From: an uncultured Jannaschia sp.
GTDB lineage: Bacteria; Pseudomonadota; Alphaproteobacteria; Rhodobacterales; Rhodobacteraceae
Assembly: GCF_947494025.1 (NCBI RefSeq)
Contig: NZ_CANLTQ010000004.1
Coordinates: forward strand, 62,001 to 126,000
Direction: 5' to 3'
Length of the DNA stretch: 64,000 nt
A program made the position numbers and the translations under genes. Position 1 is the first letter of the stretch, and each line of letters begins with the position of its first letter. Of this stretch, positions 46,802 to 56,266 are shown piece by piece. The notes below the pieces were generated by a model. It was not told the DNA's origin. It made no database searches and worked only from the letters and a program-made list of their open reading frames with translations.

Positions 46802-48092
46802 AGCGCAGGGCCTCCACCGGGTTCATCCGCGCCGCGCGGCGAGCCGGAAAGATCGTGACGATGAAGGAGAGCGTGAGCGACAGCGCGACCGCGGAGAGCA
46901 CATCGCCGACCTCCAGCCGCGCCGGAAGCTCGGAGATGTAGCGCACCGACGGGTCCCATACCCCGCCGCCGGCAAGGTAATTGACAAAGTTGAAGATCGG
47001 GTCGATCCAGATCGCGAAGGCGCATCCGGCGACGACCCCGATGATCGTGCCCACCACCCCGATCAGCGCGCCGCACAGGAAGAAGACACGCAGGATCGTC
47101 CCCTCGCCCAGACCCATCGTCCGCAAGATGCCGATGTCGCGCCCCTTGTTCTTGACCAGCATCACCAGACCGGAGGTGATGTTGAGCGTGGCGATCAGGA
47201 CAAGAATGGAGAGGATGACGAACATGATGTTGTCCTCCATCTGCAGTGCACGCAGGAACCCGCCCGCGCTGTCCTTCCATGTCCAGAGGTAATGCCCGTC
47301 GCCGGCGGCCCGCACCAGATCGGGGCCGACCGCGTCCACCGCCTCCGGGTCGGTGATCGAGACCTGTATCTCGTCGGCCAGCCCTTCGCGGTTGAAGTAA
47401 AGCTGCGCCTCCTCGAACGGCATGTAGATGCGGATCAGATCGATGTCGTAGCGGCCGACCCGGAACACGTAGGCTACGCGATAAGCCTTTACGCGCGGCG
47501 AGGTGCCGAACGGACCTTTCACCCCGTCGGGCGAAATCAGGCGGATCGTGTCGCCCGCCGTCACGCCGAGCTTGTCGGCGAGGTACCAGCCGATGGCGAT
47601 CCCCTCGCCTTCCCCGGTTCCGAAACTCCCGATGTCGCCCTGACTGGCTTCCGGCGCCGCGACCCGGGGAATGTCGAGAAGGTCCGCTTCGCGGATGCCG
47701 ACAACCTGCGCCCCCGTATTCGCGCCCGGCACCGAAGCCATGACCTGCCCGGTCACGACCGGCACGGCATGCGTCACCTCCGGCACCGCGGCGAGTCGCT
47801 CCGAAAGAGCATCGTAATCGGCAATCGTACGCGTGAGCCCTCCGTTCGGAAGGGTCTCGCCATAGGTCAGGACGCTGGCATGGGGGTTCGCACCGACGAT
47901 CGTATCGACGAACTCGTAGCGAAAGCCCGATCGAACGGCGAGCGTCACGATGAGCGCGAAGACCGCGAGCGCGATCCCGGCGAGGCTGATCCAGGTCATC
48001 ACCGAAATCCCGCCTTCGGACCGCCGGGCGCGCAGGTAGCGCCAGGCGATCATCCATTCCATGCGGGAAAAGGGGGCGGAACCTGCGGCCAT
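46794..48092 (-). CDS. lolC: Lipoprotein-releasing ABC transporter permease (LolC/LolE)
   Basis: A 432-aa inner-membrane permease with the MacB/FtsX layout: one N-terminal helix (about 30-55), a large periplasmic domain, and three C-terminal helices. WRYLRARR near the start and [25 protein letters not shown] and NPVEALRYE near the end are typical of LolC/E. It is the only permease gene here, so it may act as a homodimer, as inferred for several alphaproteobacteria. I use the ATG at 48092, 20 bases after proS. Confidence 0.93.
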   Translation of the reverse strand: MAAGSAPFSRMEWMIAWRYLRARRSEGGISVMTWISLAGIALAVFALIVTLAVRSGFRYEFVDTIVGANPHASVLTYGETLPNGGLTRTIADYDALSERLAAVPEVTHAVPVVTGQVMASVPGANTGAQVVGIREADLLDIPRVAAPEASQGDIGSFGTGEGEGIAIGWYLADKLGVTAGDTIRLISPDGVKGPFGTSPRVKAYRVAYVFRVGRYDIDLIRIYMPFEEAQLYFNREGLADEIQVSITDPEAVDAVGPDLVRAAGDGHYLWTWKDSAGGFLRALQMEDNIMFVILSILVLIATLNITSGLVMLVKNKGRDIGILRTMGLGEGTILRVFFLCGALIGVVGTIIGVVAGCAFAIWIDPIFNFVNYLAGGGVWDPSVRYISELPARLEVGDVLSAVALSLTLSFIVTIFPARRAARMNPVEALRYE

Positions 48093-48112
48093 GTGGGAAA
48101 GACGGCGGCGCG

Positions 48113-49450
48113 TCAGACGCCCGCGTAGATTTCCTTGAGGCGCAAGATGGCGGATTCTGGCGACATGTTCTCGCTCTCGCCGGTACGCCGGGAGGCCAGC
48201 TCCACCTGCCCGCTCGCGAGCCCGCGCGGCCCGACGGTGATCCGCCACGGCAGGCCGATCAGGTCCATCGTCGCGAACTTCGCCCCGGCCCGCTCCTCCC
48301 GGTCGTCGTAGAGCGCGGTAAGCCCGCTCGCCTCCAGTTGCCGATAGATGCCGTCGCACGCGGAATCGGTGCTCGGATCGCCCTGCCGCAGGTTGACGAT
48401 GCCTGCGTGGAACGGGGTCACGCCCTCGGGCCAGACGATGCCGCGGTCGTCATGGCTCGCCTCGATGATGGCGCCGACGAGGCGGCTCACCCCGATTCCG
48501 TGCGAGCCCATGTGAAGAGGCGCCTGCTTTCCGTCCGGACCCTGCACCGTCGCGCCGAGAGGCTCCGAATACTTCGTTCCGAAATAGAAGATCTGCCCGA
48601 CCTCGATCCCGCGGGCCGAGCGGCGTCTATCCTCGGGGATCGCCGCGAACTCGCCCTCGTCGTGGGTCTCGTCGGTGCGCGCGTAGAGCGAGGTGAACTC
48701 CTCCAGCACGCCGCGGCACTGATCCACGTCGTCGTAGTCGATGTCGCGGTCGCCCAACCGGATGTCGGTCACGGCGCTGTCGTAGAAGACCTCGGACTCG
48801 CCCGTCTCGGCCAGGACGAGGAATTCATGCGTGTCATCCCCGCCGATCGGCCCGCTGTCGGCACGCATCGGAATGGCTTGCAGCCCCATCCGCTCATAGG
48901 TCCGCAGATAGGTCACGAGATGGCGGTTATAGGCGTGGAGCGCATCGTCCTTCGTCAGGTCGAAGTTGTAGCCGTCCTTCATCAGGAACTCGCGCCCGCG
49001 CATGACCCCGAACCGCGGCCGCATCTCGTCGCGGAATTTCCACTGCACGTGGTAGAGCGTCAGCGGCAGATCTCGGTAGCTCGACACGTTGGCGCGCACG
49101 ATGTCGGTGATCAGCTCCTCGTTCGTCGGCCCGTAAAGCATTTCCCGGTCCTGCCGGTCCCGAAAGCGCAGCATTTCCGGCCCATAGGCGTCGTAGCGCC
49201 CCGATTCCCGCCACAGATCCGCCGATTGCAGCGTCGGCATCAGCATCGGGATGTGCCCCGCCCGCTGCTGCTCCTCGTGGACGATCTGCTCGATCCGCCG
49301 CAGGACGCGGTAACCCAGCGGCAGCCAGGAATAGATGCCGGCGGAGGCCTGCTTGATCATACCGGCCCGCAGCATCAGGCGATGACTGACGATCTGCGCC
49401 TCGGCGGGCGTCTCCTTGAGGACGGGGAGGAAATAGCGGCTCAGGCGCAT
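48113..49450 (-). CDS. proS: Prolyl-tRNA synthetase
   Basis: A 445-aa class II aminoacyl-tRNA synthetase. It is the short form without the editing insertion typical of E. coli, as is usual in alphaproteobacteria. Motif 1 is around [22 protein letters not shown], motif 2 [19 protein letters not shown], motif 3 [15 protein letters not shown]; a C-terminal anticodon-binding domain follows. lolC lies directly downstream, with 20 bases between them. Confidence 0.97.
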   Translation of the reverse strand: MRLSRYFLPVLKETPAEAQIVSHRLMLRAGMIKQASAGIYSWLPLGYRVLRRIEQIVHEEQQRAGHIPMLMPTLQSADLWRESGRYDAYGPEMLRFRDRQDREMLYGPTNEELITDIVRANVSSYRDLPLTLYHVQWKFRDEMRPRFGVMRGREFLMKDGYNFDLTKDDALHAYNRHLVTYLRTYERMGLQAIPMRADSGPIGGDDTHEFLVLAETGESEVFYDSAVTDIRLGDRDIDYDDVDQCRGVLEEFTSLYARTDETHDEGEFAAIPEDRRRSARGIEVGQIFYFGTKYSEPLGATVQGPDGKQAPLHMGSHGIGVSRLVGAIIEASHDDRGIVWPEGVTPFHAGIVNLRQGDPSTDSACDGIYRQLEASGLTALYDDREERAGAKFATMDLIGLPWRITVGPRGLASGQVELASRRTGESENMSPESAILRLKEIYAGV

Positions 49451-49774
49451 GCAACAGGCTCCGGCAAGTCTGGGACGCCGCTACCAATGCGGAACGTTCG
49501 GGGCAAGCGCCCCTGTCGGCGTCCGGACGCGAGACCATCGGCGCATCAGGATCGTGAGACGTTCGCGAATGGCTTATGTCTCGGCCGGTTCGGCCCGAAC
49601 TGTTTCCGCAATTGGCCAAAGCGGGCCAATCCGGAGGAATTGAGCAGAAAACCGTTAGTTGACGATAGGTTAAGTCTCCGAGGTGATTGACGGATCCCAA
49701 GGAATCGGATCTATGTCCGGGCTTATTGAAACGTTCGCAGTTGCAGCGAATGCGTGTGTTTGAGAGGAATTTTA
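49451..49774. other. Divergent intergenic region, proS to SGNH protein
   Basis: 324 bases between divergent genes, with visibly fewer G/C bases over its right half. No RNA gene or long inverted repeat is seen. TTGACGATAGG near 49657 and TATTGAAACG near 49724 could be -35-like elements for the SGNH gene, without clear partners; GAGAGGAATTTTA serves as its ribosome site. Confidence 0.3.
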
Positions 49775-50713
49775 ATGATTCAGGCAAATTGGACCCGACT
49801 CGCAGGCGTATCCATGACGTGCTGCGCGATTTCGATAGGTGGCGCCGCCCAGGCGGTGACGTTCGACGCCATCCAGATTTTCGGGGACAGCTTCTCCGAC
49901 ACTGGAGCCAACGTCACCTATACGAATGGTGGAACCGCGGCGAGCTACCTTGCCGAAGCCTTTGGCAATCCCGTCGTGCTTCCAGGCGCGTCGTCGCCGG
50001 GGACGCAATCGATCAACTTCGCGGAAAGCGGTGCGAAGGTCGTTCAACAGAACCGCAACAGCCCCACGAGCGTGAGCAACCAGGTCATCGCCTATACGGA
50101 TTTGGTAAATAGCGGAGCGGCGTCCTTCGACACTTCGTCGACCCTATTCTTCCTTGCGGGCGGATTGAACGACCACAAGGCGCCGGCCGGTCCCATCGCC
50201 GATGCGGTTCGCAAGCAGGTTTCGGACCTAGTCACGCTTGGCGCCAGCTATATCCAGCTCGCGCTGTTGCCGACGGCAATTCCCGAATTCAAGGACAGCG
50301 CGGACAATCTGAATCCGGTGTACCGGTCGCTCGTGACCGAACTGAGCGAGACTTATGGCGATATCAGCATCACGCTGAACAACTGGGGCAGCTACTACGA
50401 CGACATCATCCTCGATCCTGCGACCTACGGCTTTTCGAACGTCACGGATTCCTGCACGCAACGTCCGGAAACCAAGAACAAGACGTTCTGTGACAACCCC
50501 GACGAATACTTCTACTACTTCACGAAGCATCCGTCAGATGCGGCACACCGTGTCGTAGCCGATCGTCTCTTCGCAGACTTGCAAGCGCTGAAACCGGTCG
50601 GAAGCGAAACCGTGCCGCAGCCGGGCTTGAACCCCGTTCCGCTTCCCGCCTCAGCGATCCTGCTGTTCGCTGGCCTCGCCGGCATAGGCGCGCTTCGAGC
50701 ACGTCGAAGCTGA
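49775..50713 (+). CDS. SGNH/GDSL-family secreted protein with VPLPA-CTERM tail
   Basis: A 312-aa exported protein. A signal peptide (cleavage after about residue 27) is followed by the GDSL block FGDSFSD (Ser39), block II Gly86, block III Asn132 and His252 in KHPSDAAH. The usual Asp three residues before the histidine is Phe249, so the full catalytic site is not certain. The last 25 residues (288-312) are a VPLPA-CTERM signal: VPLPAS, a hydrophobic helix and RARRS, expected to be cut by an exosortase. Codon use is less GC-biased than in neighbours, and a decayed mobile element follows, which suggests recent acquisition. Confidence 0.82.
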   Translation: MIQANWTRLAGVSMTCCAISIGGAAQAVTFDAIQIFGDSFSDTGANVTYTNGGTAASYLAEAFGNPVVLPGASSPGTQSINFAESGAKVVQQNRNSPTSVSNQVIAYTDLVNSGAASFDTSSTLFFLAGGLNDHKAPAGPIADAVRKQVSDLVTLGASYIQLALLPTAIPEFKDSADNLNPVYRSLVTELSETYGDISITLNNWGSYYDDIILDPATYGFSNVTDSCTQRPETKNKTFCDNPDEYFYYFTKHPSDAAHRVVADRLFADLQALKPVGSETVPQPGLNPVPLPASAILLFAGLAGIGALRARRS

Positions 50714-50782
50714 CCGGCATGCGTCGGAACGTCGTATCATTGCATGGCTCCGTTACACGAGGCACATGAAGGCCGAGCTTCC

Positions 50783-50935
50783 TCATTGCCCCGTGGGGTC
50801 AGCCGACGGTTGCGTGACGGGGAGGCCGAAGTTGATGTAGTGCTCGAGGATGGCGATGCGGATCTGAAGTTCGGCGGTTTATCTGTCGAAGTCTCGTGTC
50901 GTGAGCTTTTGGCCGAGCAGCTTCATGCGGGTCAT
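50783..50935 (-). pseudogene. Remnant of insertion-sequence transposase (C-terminus)
   Basis: On the minus strand this stretch reads MTRMKLLGQKLTTRDFDR, then a TAA stop (50879-50881), then TAELQIRIAILEHY and a PVTQPSADPTGQ end. It resembles the conserved C-terminal tail of IS transposases found in Rhodobacterales (IS5-like, from memory), with the usual Gln codon CAA mutated to TAA. Everything upstream of this tail is degraded, so the gene is dead. No terminal repeats or target duplication can be assigned. Confidence 0.62.
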
Positions 50936-50976
50936 CCCTTGGCCGGCAGGGTATTGCGGAAACCAATGTCCCGAAA
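50931..50976 (-). repeat. Imperfect repeat, copy 1
   Basis: A 46-base unit starting TTTCGGGACAT and ending around CCTGCCGGCCAAGGGA on the minus strand. It overlaps the start of the transposase remnant by a few bases. Four units of this kind are scattered over about 460 bases. Confidence 0.55.
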
Positions 50977-51097
50977 GGCGCGGCCGCGACGATGGCCGCC
51001 GCTCCACCGTCGCCAGGTGGTTCGGCCAAGACGCCCGATGGCACGTTGCGCCCCGGTCCAGCCTGCCGCCCCGGCAACCGTGGGTGTCGCAGGCGCC

Positions 51098-51139
51098 GTC
51101 CATTGCCCGGCAGGGTCGTGCGAAGCATGATCCCGAAAG
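51098..51139 (-). repeat. Imperfect repeat, copy 2
   Basis: A 42-base unit on the minus strand, TTTCGGGATCA at one end and CCCTGCCGGGCAATGG at the other. It is the best match to the copy at 51352-51393, which lies in the opposite orientation. Confidence 0.55.
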
Positions 51140-51204
51140 GGGCGGTGACCGATGCGATCCGCCCGCCGTCCGGGATCGGCCAGGCAGGTCAGGCCGCACG
51201 GGGG

Positions 51205-51246
51205 CGTCCCTTGCCCGGCGGGCGAGTGCGAGGCGATCTGCCGGAA
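51205..51246 (-). repeat. Imperfect repeat, copy 3
   Basis: A 42-base unit on the minus strand with a more diverged first end (TTCCGGCAGATC) but the conserved second end GCCGGGCAAGGGACG. It shares a TCGCAC core with copy 2. Confidence 0.5.
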
Positions 51247-51351
51247 GGATCGTCCGACGAAGGGCACTGGCCGGTCGAGCCCCGCGAGCCTCGGTCAGCG
51301 GGTGACGACGCCGGTGGTCCGCCGCGGCGATCCGAACAGCACCTCGATCCC

Positions 51352-51393
51352 TTTCGGGACATCGCCGCAGGAGGCCCTGCTGGGCAGTGGTCA
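51352..51393 (+). repeat. Imperfect repeat, copy 4 (inverted)
   Basis: A 42-base unit on the plus strand with TTTCGGGACATC at one end and CCCTGCTGGGCAGTGG at the other. It is inverted relative to copies 1-3 and has the same length as copies 2 and 3. Confidence 0.5.
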
Positions 51394-51463
51394 GACACGC
51401 CTGACCTTCGCCGGCCAGGCCGAGACGTTTCGAGAAGCTGTATTGTCATCGAAGATATCTCTT

Positions 51464-53011
51464 TCAGCCCTTTATCACATGGACCCTCGGCGCCGCGTCG
51501 AGAGAGGAGGCAAGCGATTTGAAACGAGCTTGCGCGACCTCGCCATAGAGAGCCTCGCCGTCGTCAGCCGGTAGTCGAAGCTCGAGTTCGCGCTTCTTGG
51601 GATAGAACTTCAGATCTCCCATCAGTGACGGATCCTGGGCGGAAAACATCGCGCCGAATCGCATGGCCTTGCCAACGACCTCCGCCTGTCGCGTGTCGTC
51701 GTCGTCCAGAAGGGGCGCGAGGGCCTCGAAGGGCGTGCCCTCGCGCTTGTTGCGGTAGCGGTGAAGCAGGGCGAGGCCCAGATAGACGCGCTCGGAATGC
51801 GTCAAGCCGCCTAGATTGGCCCGGGTCGCGTTGTCAAAGCAGATTTCGGCGCGGTAGTCCGGATGCGCGCGCCAGCTCACGTCATGCAGGAGGCAGCAGG
51901 CCCGGATCAGGCGCAGCCGCTTTTCGTTGGCACGCGAAAAAAGTGGCGCGATGAAGCGGTAAAGGACGCGGCCGAACCCCGGCAGCCGCGCCGAGGCCGC
52001 CTCGGAAGCACGGCAACTCTCGATCAGCGGATCGCGGGCGCGCAGGATCTCCGGCATCTGCTCATAGAGTAGCCCTTCGCGGATGCCATAGCTCGAGATC
52101 GCGATCTCCTTGGGTCGGAACGTCCGGACGACGCGCGACAGGACTTCGGCGGCAAGCGGCACGAGCGACATACGTGCCTGACTTGTATTGGTGGCGCGGC
52201 CAAGCTCAACGGGATTGGCCGCGGCGATGTGCTCGAACGTCGCGCGTAGGTCCTTTTGCGTCATGGTGTACTCGTGGAGCACATGGAGCGGGTAGCCGCG
52301 CCGTTCCATGTCGACCCTGGCGATGGCCCGCCAGCTTCCGCCGACGAGATAGAGCCGGTCGTAATGTTCGCGGCTCAGCACGGTCTTCATCTCGGCCAGA
52401 CCGGCCGCGATCTCGTCGCGCCGCGCGGTCTTGCTGTCGAGCCCTTGCAGCTTCAGCGGACCGAGCTTGCCGGACACCGTCGCGCCGACGGCGCCGGCCG
52501 AAAGCTCCGACAGCTCCATCGACGACCCGCCGATGTCGCACATGAGGCCTTCCGCCTCCGGCCAGCCGAGCAGCACGCCCTGCCCCGACAGCCGCGCCTC
52601 CTCCGTGCCGTCGATGACCCAGAGGCGCAGACCCGTCGCCTCCCGAACCTCTGCCTCGAAGGCCGGGCCGTCGGTCGCCTCCCGGACCGCGGCCGTCGCG
52701 ACTGCGGTCAGCGAATTGACCTCCATCCCGCGTGCGAGGATCGCAAAGCGCTTCAGTGCAGCCATCGCCCGATCTCGCCCCTTCGGGTTCAGCACACCGC
52801 TCTCGGCAAGACCGGCGCCGAGACCGCATAGGATCTTCTCGTTGTAGAAATAGGCCGGCGACCGCGCGGCCCCGTCGAAAACGACGAGGCGGACCGAATT
52901 CGATCCAACGTCGATCACGCCGACCCGGCGCAGCCCACGCGCTTCCGGACCATCGAAAAGCGGCGCACCGAAGCGGCCGAACTCTTCCTGCTCGTCGGCT
53001 GACGCTGTCAT
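51464..53011 (-). CDS. ppx: Exopolyphosphatase
   Basis: A 515-aa Ppx/GppA phosphatase that removes terminal phosphate from polyphosphate, and may also act on pppGpp. The actin-like ATPase-fold motifs are VGVIDVGSNSVRLVV, ATAAVREATDGPAFE, MCDIGGSSMELSEL and a VGGSWRAIAR loop; the C-terminal HD-like helical domain contains LLHDVSW. The start at 53011 has a GGGGG-containing site; the longer start at 53050 is less likely. It lies downstream of ppk on the same strand, with a 321-base gap. Confidence 0.95.
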   Translation of the reverse strand: MTASADEQEEFGRFGAPLFDGPEARGLRRVGVIDVGSNSVRLVVFDGAARSPAYFYNEKILCGLGAGLAESGVLNPKGRDRAMAALKRFAILARGMEVNSLTAVATAAVREATDGPAFEAEVREATGLRLWVIDGTEEARLSGQGVLLGWPEAEGLMCDIGGSSMELSELSAGAVGATVSGKLGPLKLQGLDSKTARRDEIAAGLAEMKTVLSREHYDRLYLVGGSWRAIARVDMERRGYPLHVLHEYTMTQKDLRATFEHIAAANPVELGRATNTSQARMSLVPLAAEVLSRVVRTFRPKEIAISSYGIREGLLYEQMPEILRARDPLIESCRASEAASARLPGFGRVLYRFIAPLFSRANEKRLRLIRACCLLHDVSWRAHPDYRAEICFDNATRANLGGLTHSERVYLGLALLHRYRNKREGTPFEALAPLLDDDDTRQAEVVGKAMRFGAMFSAQDPSLMGDLKFYPKKRELELRLPADDGEALYGEVAQARFKSLASSLDAAPRVHVIKG

Positions 53012-53332
53012 AGAACCCCCTGTCTTGCGACGGGTTTGCCCCGTCAACACAAAGCGGTCAATGCGCAGCTTGGTCCTCTAACCCGCCGATCCGGGACGAC
53101 CCCCGCCGCCGGAACGGAGACCGTTTCGGTGGCGGGGCATCTTGCGAGTGCATGGTGTCTTGAAGGTCCGCGTTCATAATCCTGAACGCCCTATGGCCTG
53201 CCAGGTGAGCATTGTCTGGAATGCGCGCGTATCGGGCGGGAATTAACCCCGGCGGAAAAAGTTCAGGCGAATTTGTGCCGGTCCCTGTCCCGCCATGCAC
53301 GTCATTCCGCCGATCACAGGCAGGAAACACCT
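53012..53332. other. Intergenic region between ppk and ppx
   Basis: 321 bases, noticeably less GC-rich in its right part. I see no RNA gene or strong terminator. A minus-strand frame covering it (53058-53612) is mostly the shadow of ppk. Given the gap, ppx probably has its own promoter here, but no boxes are assignable. Confidence 0.3.
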
Positions 53333-55522
53333 TCAATCGCTGGAATGTGTCAATTCCGGCACGTCCTTCGCGCCCGCCGAGCCCCGGCCGGAAAGGGACG
53401 GATTCTCCATAAAGAATCGGTGGCAGTTGAATGGCTTGTCCAGGCCGGACAGATCGGGTCGCGTCCATTCCCCTTCCGGTCCAAGCATCCAGCTCTGCGC
53501 GACGTCGGCAAGGTTCGCCGCCATGATCTGCCGGACGATCTGCGCCTTCACGGTCGGGTTGATGCATTCCACCAGAGTTTCGACCCGGCGGTTCAGGTTC
53601 CGGCCCATCCAATCAGCGGAGGAAATATAGACCCGCGCCTTCTTCGACGGCAGCCCGGCCCCGTTGCCGAAGCAGACGATGCGCGAATGCTCGAGGAAGC
53701 GTCCGACGATCGACTTGACCCGGATGGTCTCGCTCAGGCCCGTCACGCCGGGTCGGAGGCCGCAGATCCCGCGGATCACGAGATCGATGCGTACGCCGGC
53801 CTGACTTGCCCGGTAGAGCGCGTCGATCACGTCCGGTTCGATGAGCGCGTTCATCTTGGCCCAGATCGCGCCGGGACGACCGTTGCGGGCGTGCTCGGCC
53901 TCGGCCTCGATCGAAGCCAGCAGATGTTTCTTCAAATGGCCGGGCGACACGGTGAGGGTCTTCAGACCGTCGGGCGGCGCGTAGCCCGAAATGTAGTTGA
54001 ATACCTTCGTCGCGTCGTGCGCGAGCGAGGCCTCGCAGGTGAAAAGCGACAGATCGGTATAGACGCGCGCGGTGATCGGATGGTAGTTGCCGGTCCCGAA
54101 ATGCGAATAGGTCACCAGCCGGTCGCCCTCCCGGCGGACGACGGTGCTGATCTTGGCATGCGTCTTGAGACGCGTGAAGCCGTAGACGACATGCGCACCG
54201 GCGCGCTCCAGCCGGCGCGACTGACGGATATTGGCGGCCTCGTCGAAGCGCGCCTTCAGCTCCACGAGCGCGGTGACGGTCTTGCCCGCCTCCGCCGCCT
54301 CGCAGAGCGCGGCGACGATCGGGCTGTCGCGCGAGGTGCGGTAGAGCGTTTGCTTTATGGCAAGCACGTTCGGGTCGTTCGCCGCCTGATGCAGGAAGCG
54401 GATGACCATGTCGAAGGTCTCGTAGGGGTGGTGCAGCAGCATGTCCTTCTGACGGATCGCCGCGAACATGTCGCCGTCGTGGTCCTGTACCCGTTCGGGG
54501 ACCCGCGGCGTAAAGCTCGGCCATTGCAGGTCCACCCGATCGTCGGTCACGAGCTCCTTGAGCTGCGCGAGCCCGATCAGCCCGTCCACGACGATCACCT
54601 CGGACTCGTCCACGCCGATCTCGTCGACGATGTCGCGGTAGAGCCCCCCCGGCGCGTCCCGGGTGATCTTCATCCGAACGATCTCGCCGCGACGCCGGCG
54701 TTTCAGCGCGGTTTCGAATTCGCGGACGAGATCCTCGGCCTCCTCCTCCACTTCGAGGTCGCTGTCGCGCAGGACGCGGAAGATACAGTGCCCCTTCAGC
54801 GCGTATCCGGGGAACAGCTGGTCGATCTGCATCAGAAGCAGCTCTTCCAATGGAAGGAACCGGACCCGGCCGTTCCCGTCCGCCAGACGGATGAAGCGCG
54901 CGATCTGTGCCGGAATCGGCAGAAGCGCGCGAAGCAGGCGCCTGTCGGAGCGCCGCTCGAGCTCCACGGCGAGCGCCAGCCCCTCATTGGCGAGGAACGG
55001 GAACGGGTGCGCGGGGTCGATGGCGAGCGGCGAGATGACCGGAAAGACGTCCCGCAGGAACGTCTCGGCCATCGCGCGACGCTCCTCCTCCTCGAGGTCG
55101 GCCGCCCGCAGGAGGCAGATGCCGACATTTTCCATCTCCGCGCGGAGGTCTTTCCAGACACGCTGCTGATTGGCGAGCAGACGCTCGGCATCCTCGTCGA
55201 TCATCACCAGCTGCTCGGCGGGCGTGCGCCCATCGGCCCCGGGCGTGCGATTGTCGGCGCGGGCGAGTTCCCGCAGGCCGGCCACGCGCACGGTGTAGAA
55301 TTCGTCGAGATTGGCCGCGGAAATCGACAGGAAACGCAACCGCTCCAGAAGCGGGACGCGCGGGTTCTCCGCCTCGTCGAGCACGCGCCAGTTGAAGGCC
55401 AGCCAGCTGCGCTCGCGGTTGAAGAAGCGCTGCGGCCCGTACATGCGCAACTCGTCCAAGGGCACCGGCGGCGGCAGCGGCGCATTCAGGAAATCGACGG
55501 CGGGGGCGTTCTTGTCGAGCAT
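53333..55522 (-). CDS. ppk: Polyphosphate kinase 1
   Basis: A 729-aa PPK1 that polymerises the terminal phosphate of ATP into polyphosphate, reversibly. The N-terminal helical domain begins FFNRERSWLAFNWRVL; the head domain and two phospholipase-D-like lobes follow. The autophosphorylated His is in YSHFGTGNYHP, the second catalytic His in VGRFLEHSRI. It lies downstream of hdaA on the same strand with a 91-base gap; in many alphaproteobacteria perM-hdaA-ppk-ppx run together as here. Confidence 0.97.
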   Translation of the reverse strand: MLDKNAPAVDFLNAPLPPPVPLDELRMYGPQRFFNRERSWLAFNWRVLDEAENPRVPLLERLRFLSISAANLDEFYTVRVAGLRELARADNRTPGADGRTPAEQLVMIDEDAERLLANQQRVWKDLRAEMENVGICLLRAADLEEEERRAMAETFLRDVFPVISPLAIDPAHPFPFLANEGLALAVELERRSDRRLLRALLPIPAQIARFIRLADGNGRVRFLPLEELLLMQIDQLFPGYALKGHCIFRVLRDSDLEVEEEAEDLVREFETALKRRRRGEIVRMKITRDAPGGLYRDIVDEIGVDESEVIVVDGLIGLAQLKELVTDDRVDLQWPSFTPRVPERVQDHDGDMFAAIRQKDMLLHHPYETFDMVIRFLHQAANDPNVLAIKQTLYRTSRDSPIVAALCEAAEAGKTVTALVELKARFDEAANIRQSRRLERAGAHVVYGFTRLKTHAKISTVVRREGDRLVTYSHFGTGNYHPITARVYTDLSLFTCEASLAHDATKVFNYISGYAPPDGLKTLTVSPGHLKKHLLASIEAEAEHARNGRPGAIWAKMNALIEPDVIDALYRASQAGVRIDLVIRGICGLRPGVTGLSETIRVKSIVGRFLEHSRIVCFGNGAGLPSKKARVYISSADWMGRNLNRRVETLVECINPTVKAQIVRQIMAANLADVAQSWMLGPEGEWTRPDLSGLDKPFNCHRFFMENPSLSGRGSAGAKDVPELTHSSD

Positions 55523-55613
55523 GTCAAAAGCCCTGACAGTCTGGGGTAACGTGGACGTGACACGCTAGGGTCGGCTTCGTGCCGTGTCCAGACGGCGTTC
55601 CGCCGGGCGTCGC

Positions 55614-56264
55614 TCAACCTTCCAGGATCTCGCGCGCCAACGCCTGATTGATCGGCCGGCCGCGGGCCAGCGATTCCGCGTCGAGCCGGTCCACCATCGC
55701 CCGCGCGGCGACGTAGCTTCGCTCCATCCGGCCCATCAGATAGCCGATAAGGGCCGGTTTGACGACGAGCTGACGGTCGGCGAACAGCTTCAGGAGCACG
55801 ATCGAAAGGAGCGCGTCGTCCGGGTCGCCGATCCGCGCCGGCGTGAGCGAGGACAGCCGGCTCGCCAGATCGGGCAGCGCTACTTTCCAGTCGGCGGGCG
55901 GCGCGCGGCCGGTCATCAGGAGCCCGCGTCGTTCGCCCGCGCAGGCGTTCCAGAGATGGAACAGCGCGTCCTCGTCGACGCCGCGGTCGGCATCCTCGAT
56001 CACCAGCGGTCCTTCGGCCAGCTCCGGCGCGGCCTCCGGCGTCAGCGCGTTCGCCGCGATCGTGCGGGCCTCCGTTTCCTCGGCCCAGATCGCGGCGAGG
56101 TGACTCTTGCCGGAGCCCGCCGGCCCGATCAGCGCGAGTCGCCCCTGTGGCCAGTCCGGCCAACCGCCGACGAGCGCCATGGCCTTGGCGTTGGAGGAGG
56201 AGACCATGAAGTCCTCGCGTCCCCGCGCCTCCGCCCAGGGCAGGTTCATCGAAAGCTGACGCAC
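55614..56264 (-). CDS. hdaA: DnaA-like regulatory inactivator HdaA
   Basis: A 216-aa protein related to the DnaA ATPase domain but without the DNA-binding helix-turn-helix. In Caulobacter HdaA with the beta clamp stimulates ATP hydrolysis by DnaA to prevent over-initiation. The GREDFMVSSSNAKA box and Walker A GPAGSGKSHLA are clear; Walker B and sensor regions follow, and the QLSMNLPW start is the clamp-binding motif. I take the GTG at 56264, leaving two bases after the perM stop; an ATG at 56249 would cut off most of the clamp motif. Confidence 0.9.
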   Translation of the reverse strand: MRQLSMNLPWAEARGREDFMVSSSNAKAMALVGGWPDWPQGRLALIGPAGSGKSHLAAIWAEETEARTIAANALTPEAAPELAEGPLVIEDADRGVDEDALFHLWNACAGERRGLLMTGRAPPADWKVALPDLASRLSSLTPARIGDPDDALLSIVLLKLFADRQLVVKPALIGYLMGRMERSYVAARAMVDRLDAESLARGRPINQALAREILEG

Positions 56265-56266
56265 GC

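Larger units (their letters stand above)
50714..51463. other. Decayed mobile-element region between SGNH gene and ppx
   Basis: About 750 bases without an intact gene. It holds the transposase tail remnant (50783-50935) and four imperfect 42-46 base repeats. Long open frames exist on both strands but they carry the repeats as FRDxxxxxPAGQ-like words and look like non-coding translation of repetitive GC-rich DNA. Confidence 0.65.

Noticed and set aside
50799-51267. Long open frames on both strands in the gap before ppx
   Set aside because: They are the translated repeats and the transposase remnant; repeated PAGQ-like words and heavy Arg/Pro/Gly content indicate non-coding GC-rich DNA.
53058-53612. 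184-aa minus-strand frame between ppx and ppk
   Set aside because: About half is the out-of-frame 3' end of ppk; no conserved features.
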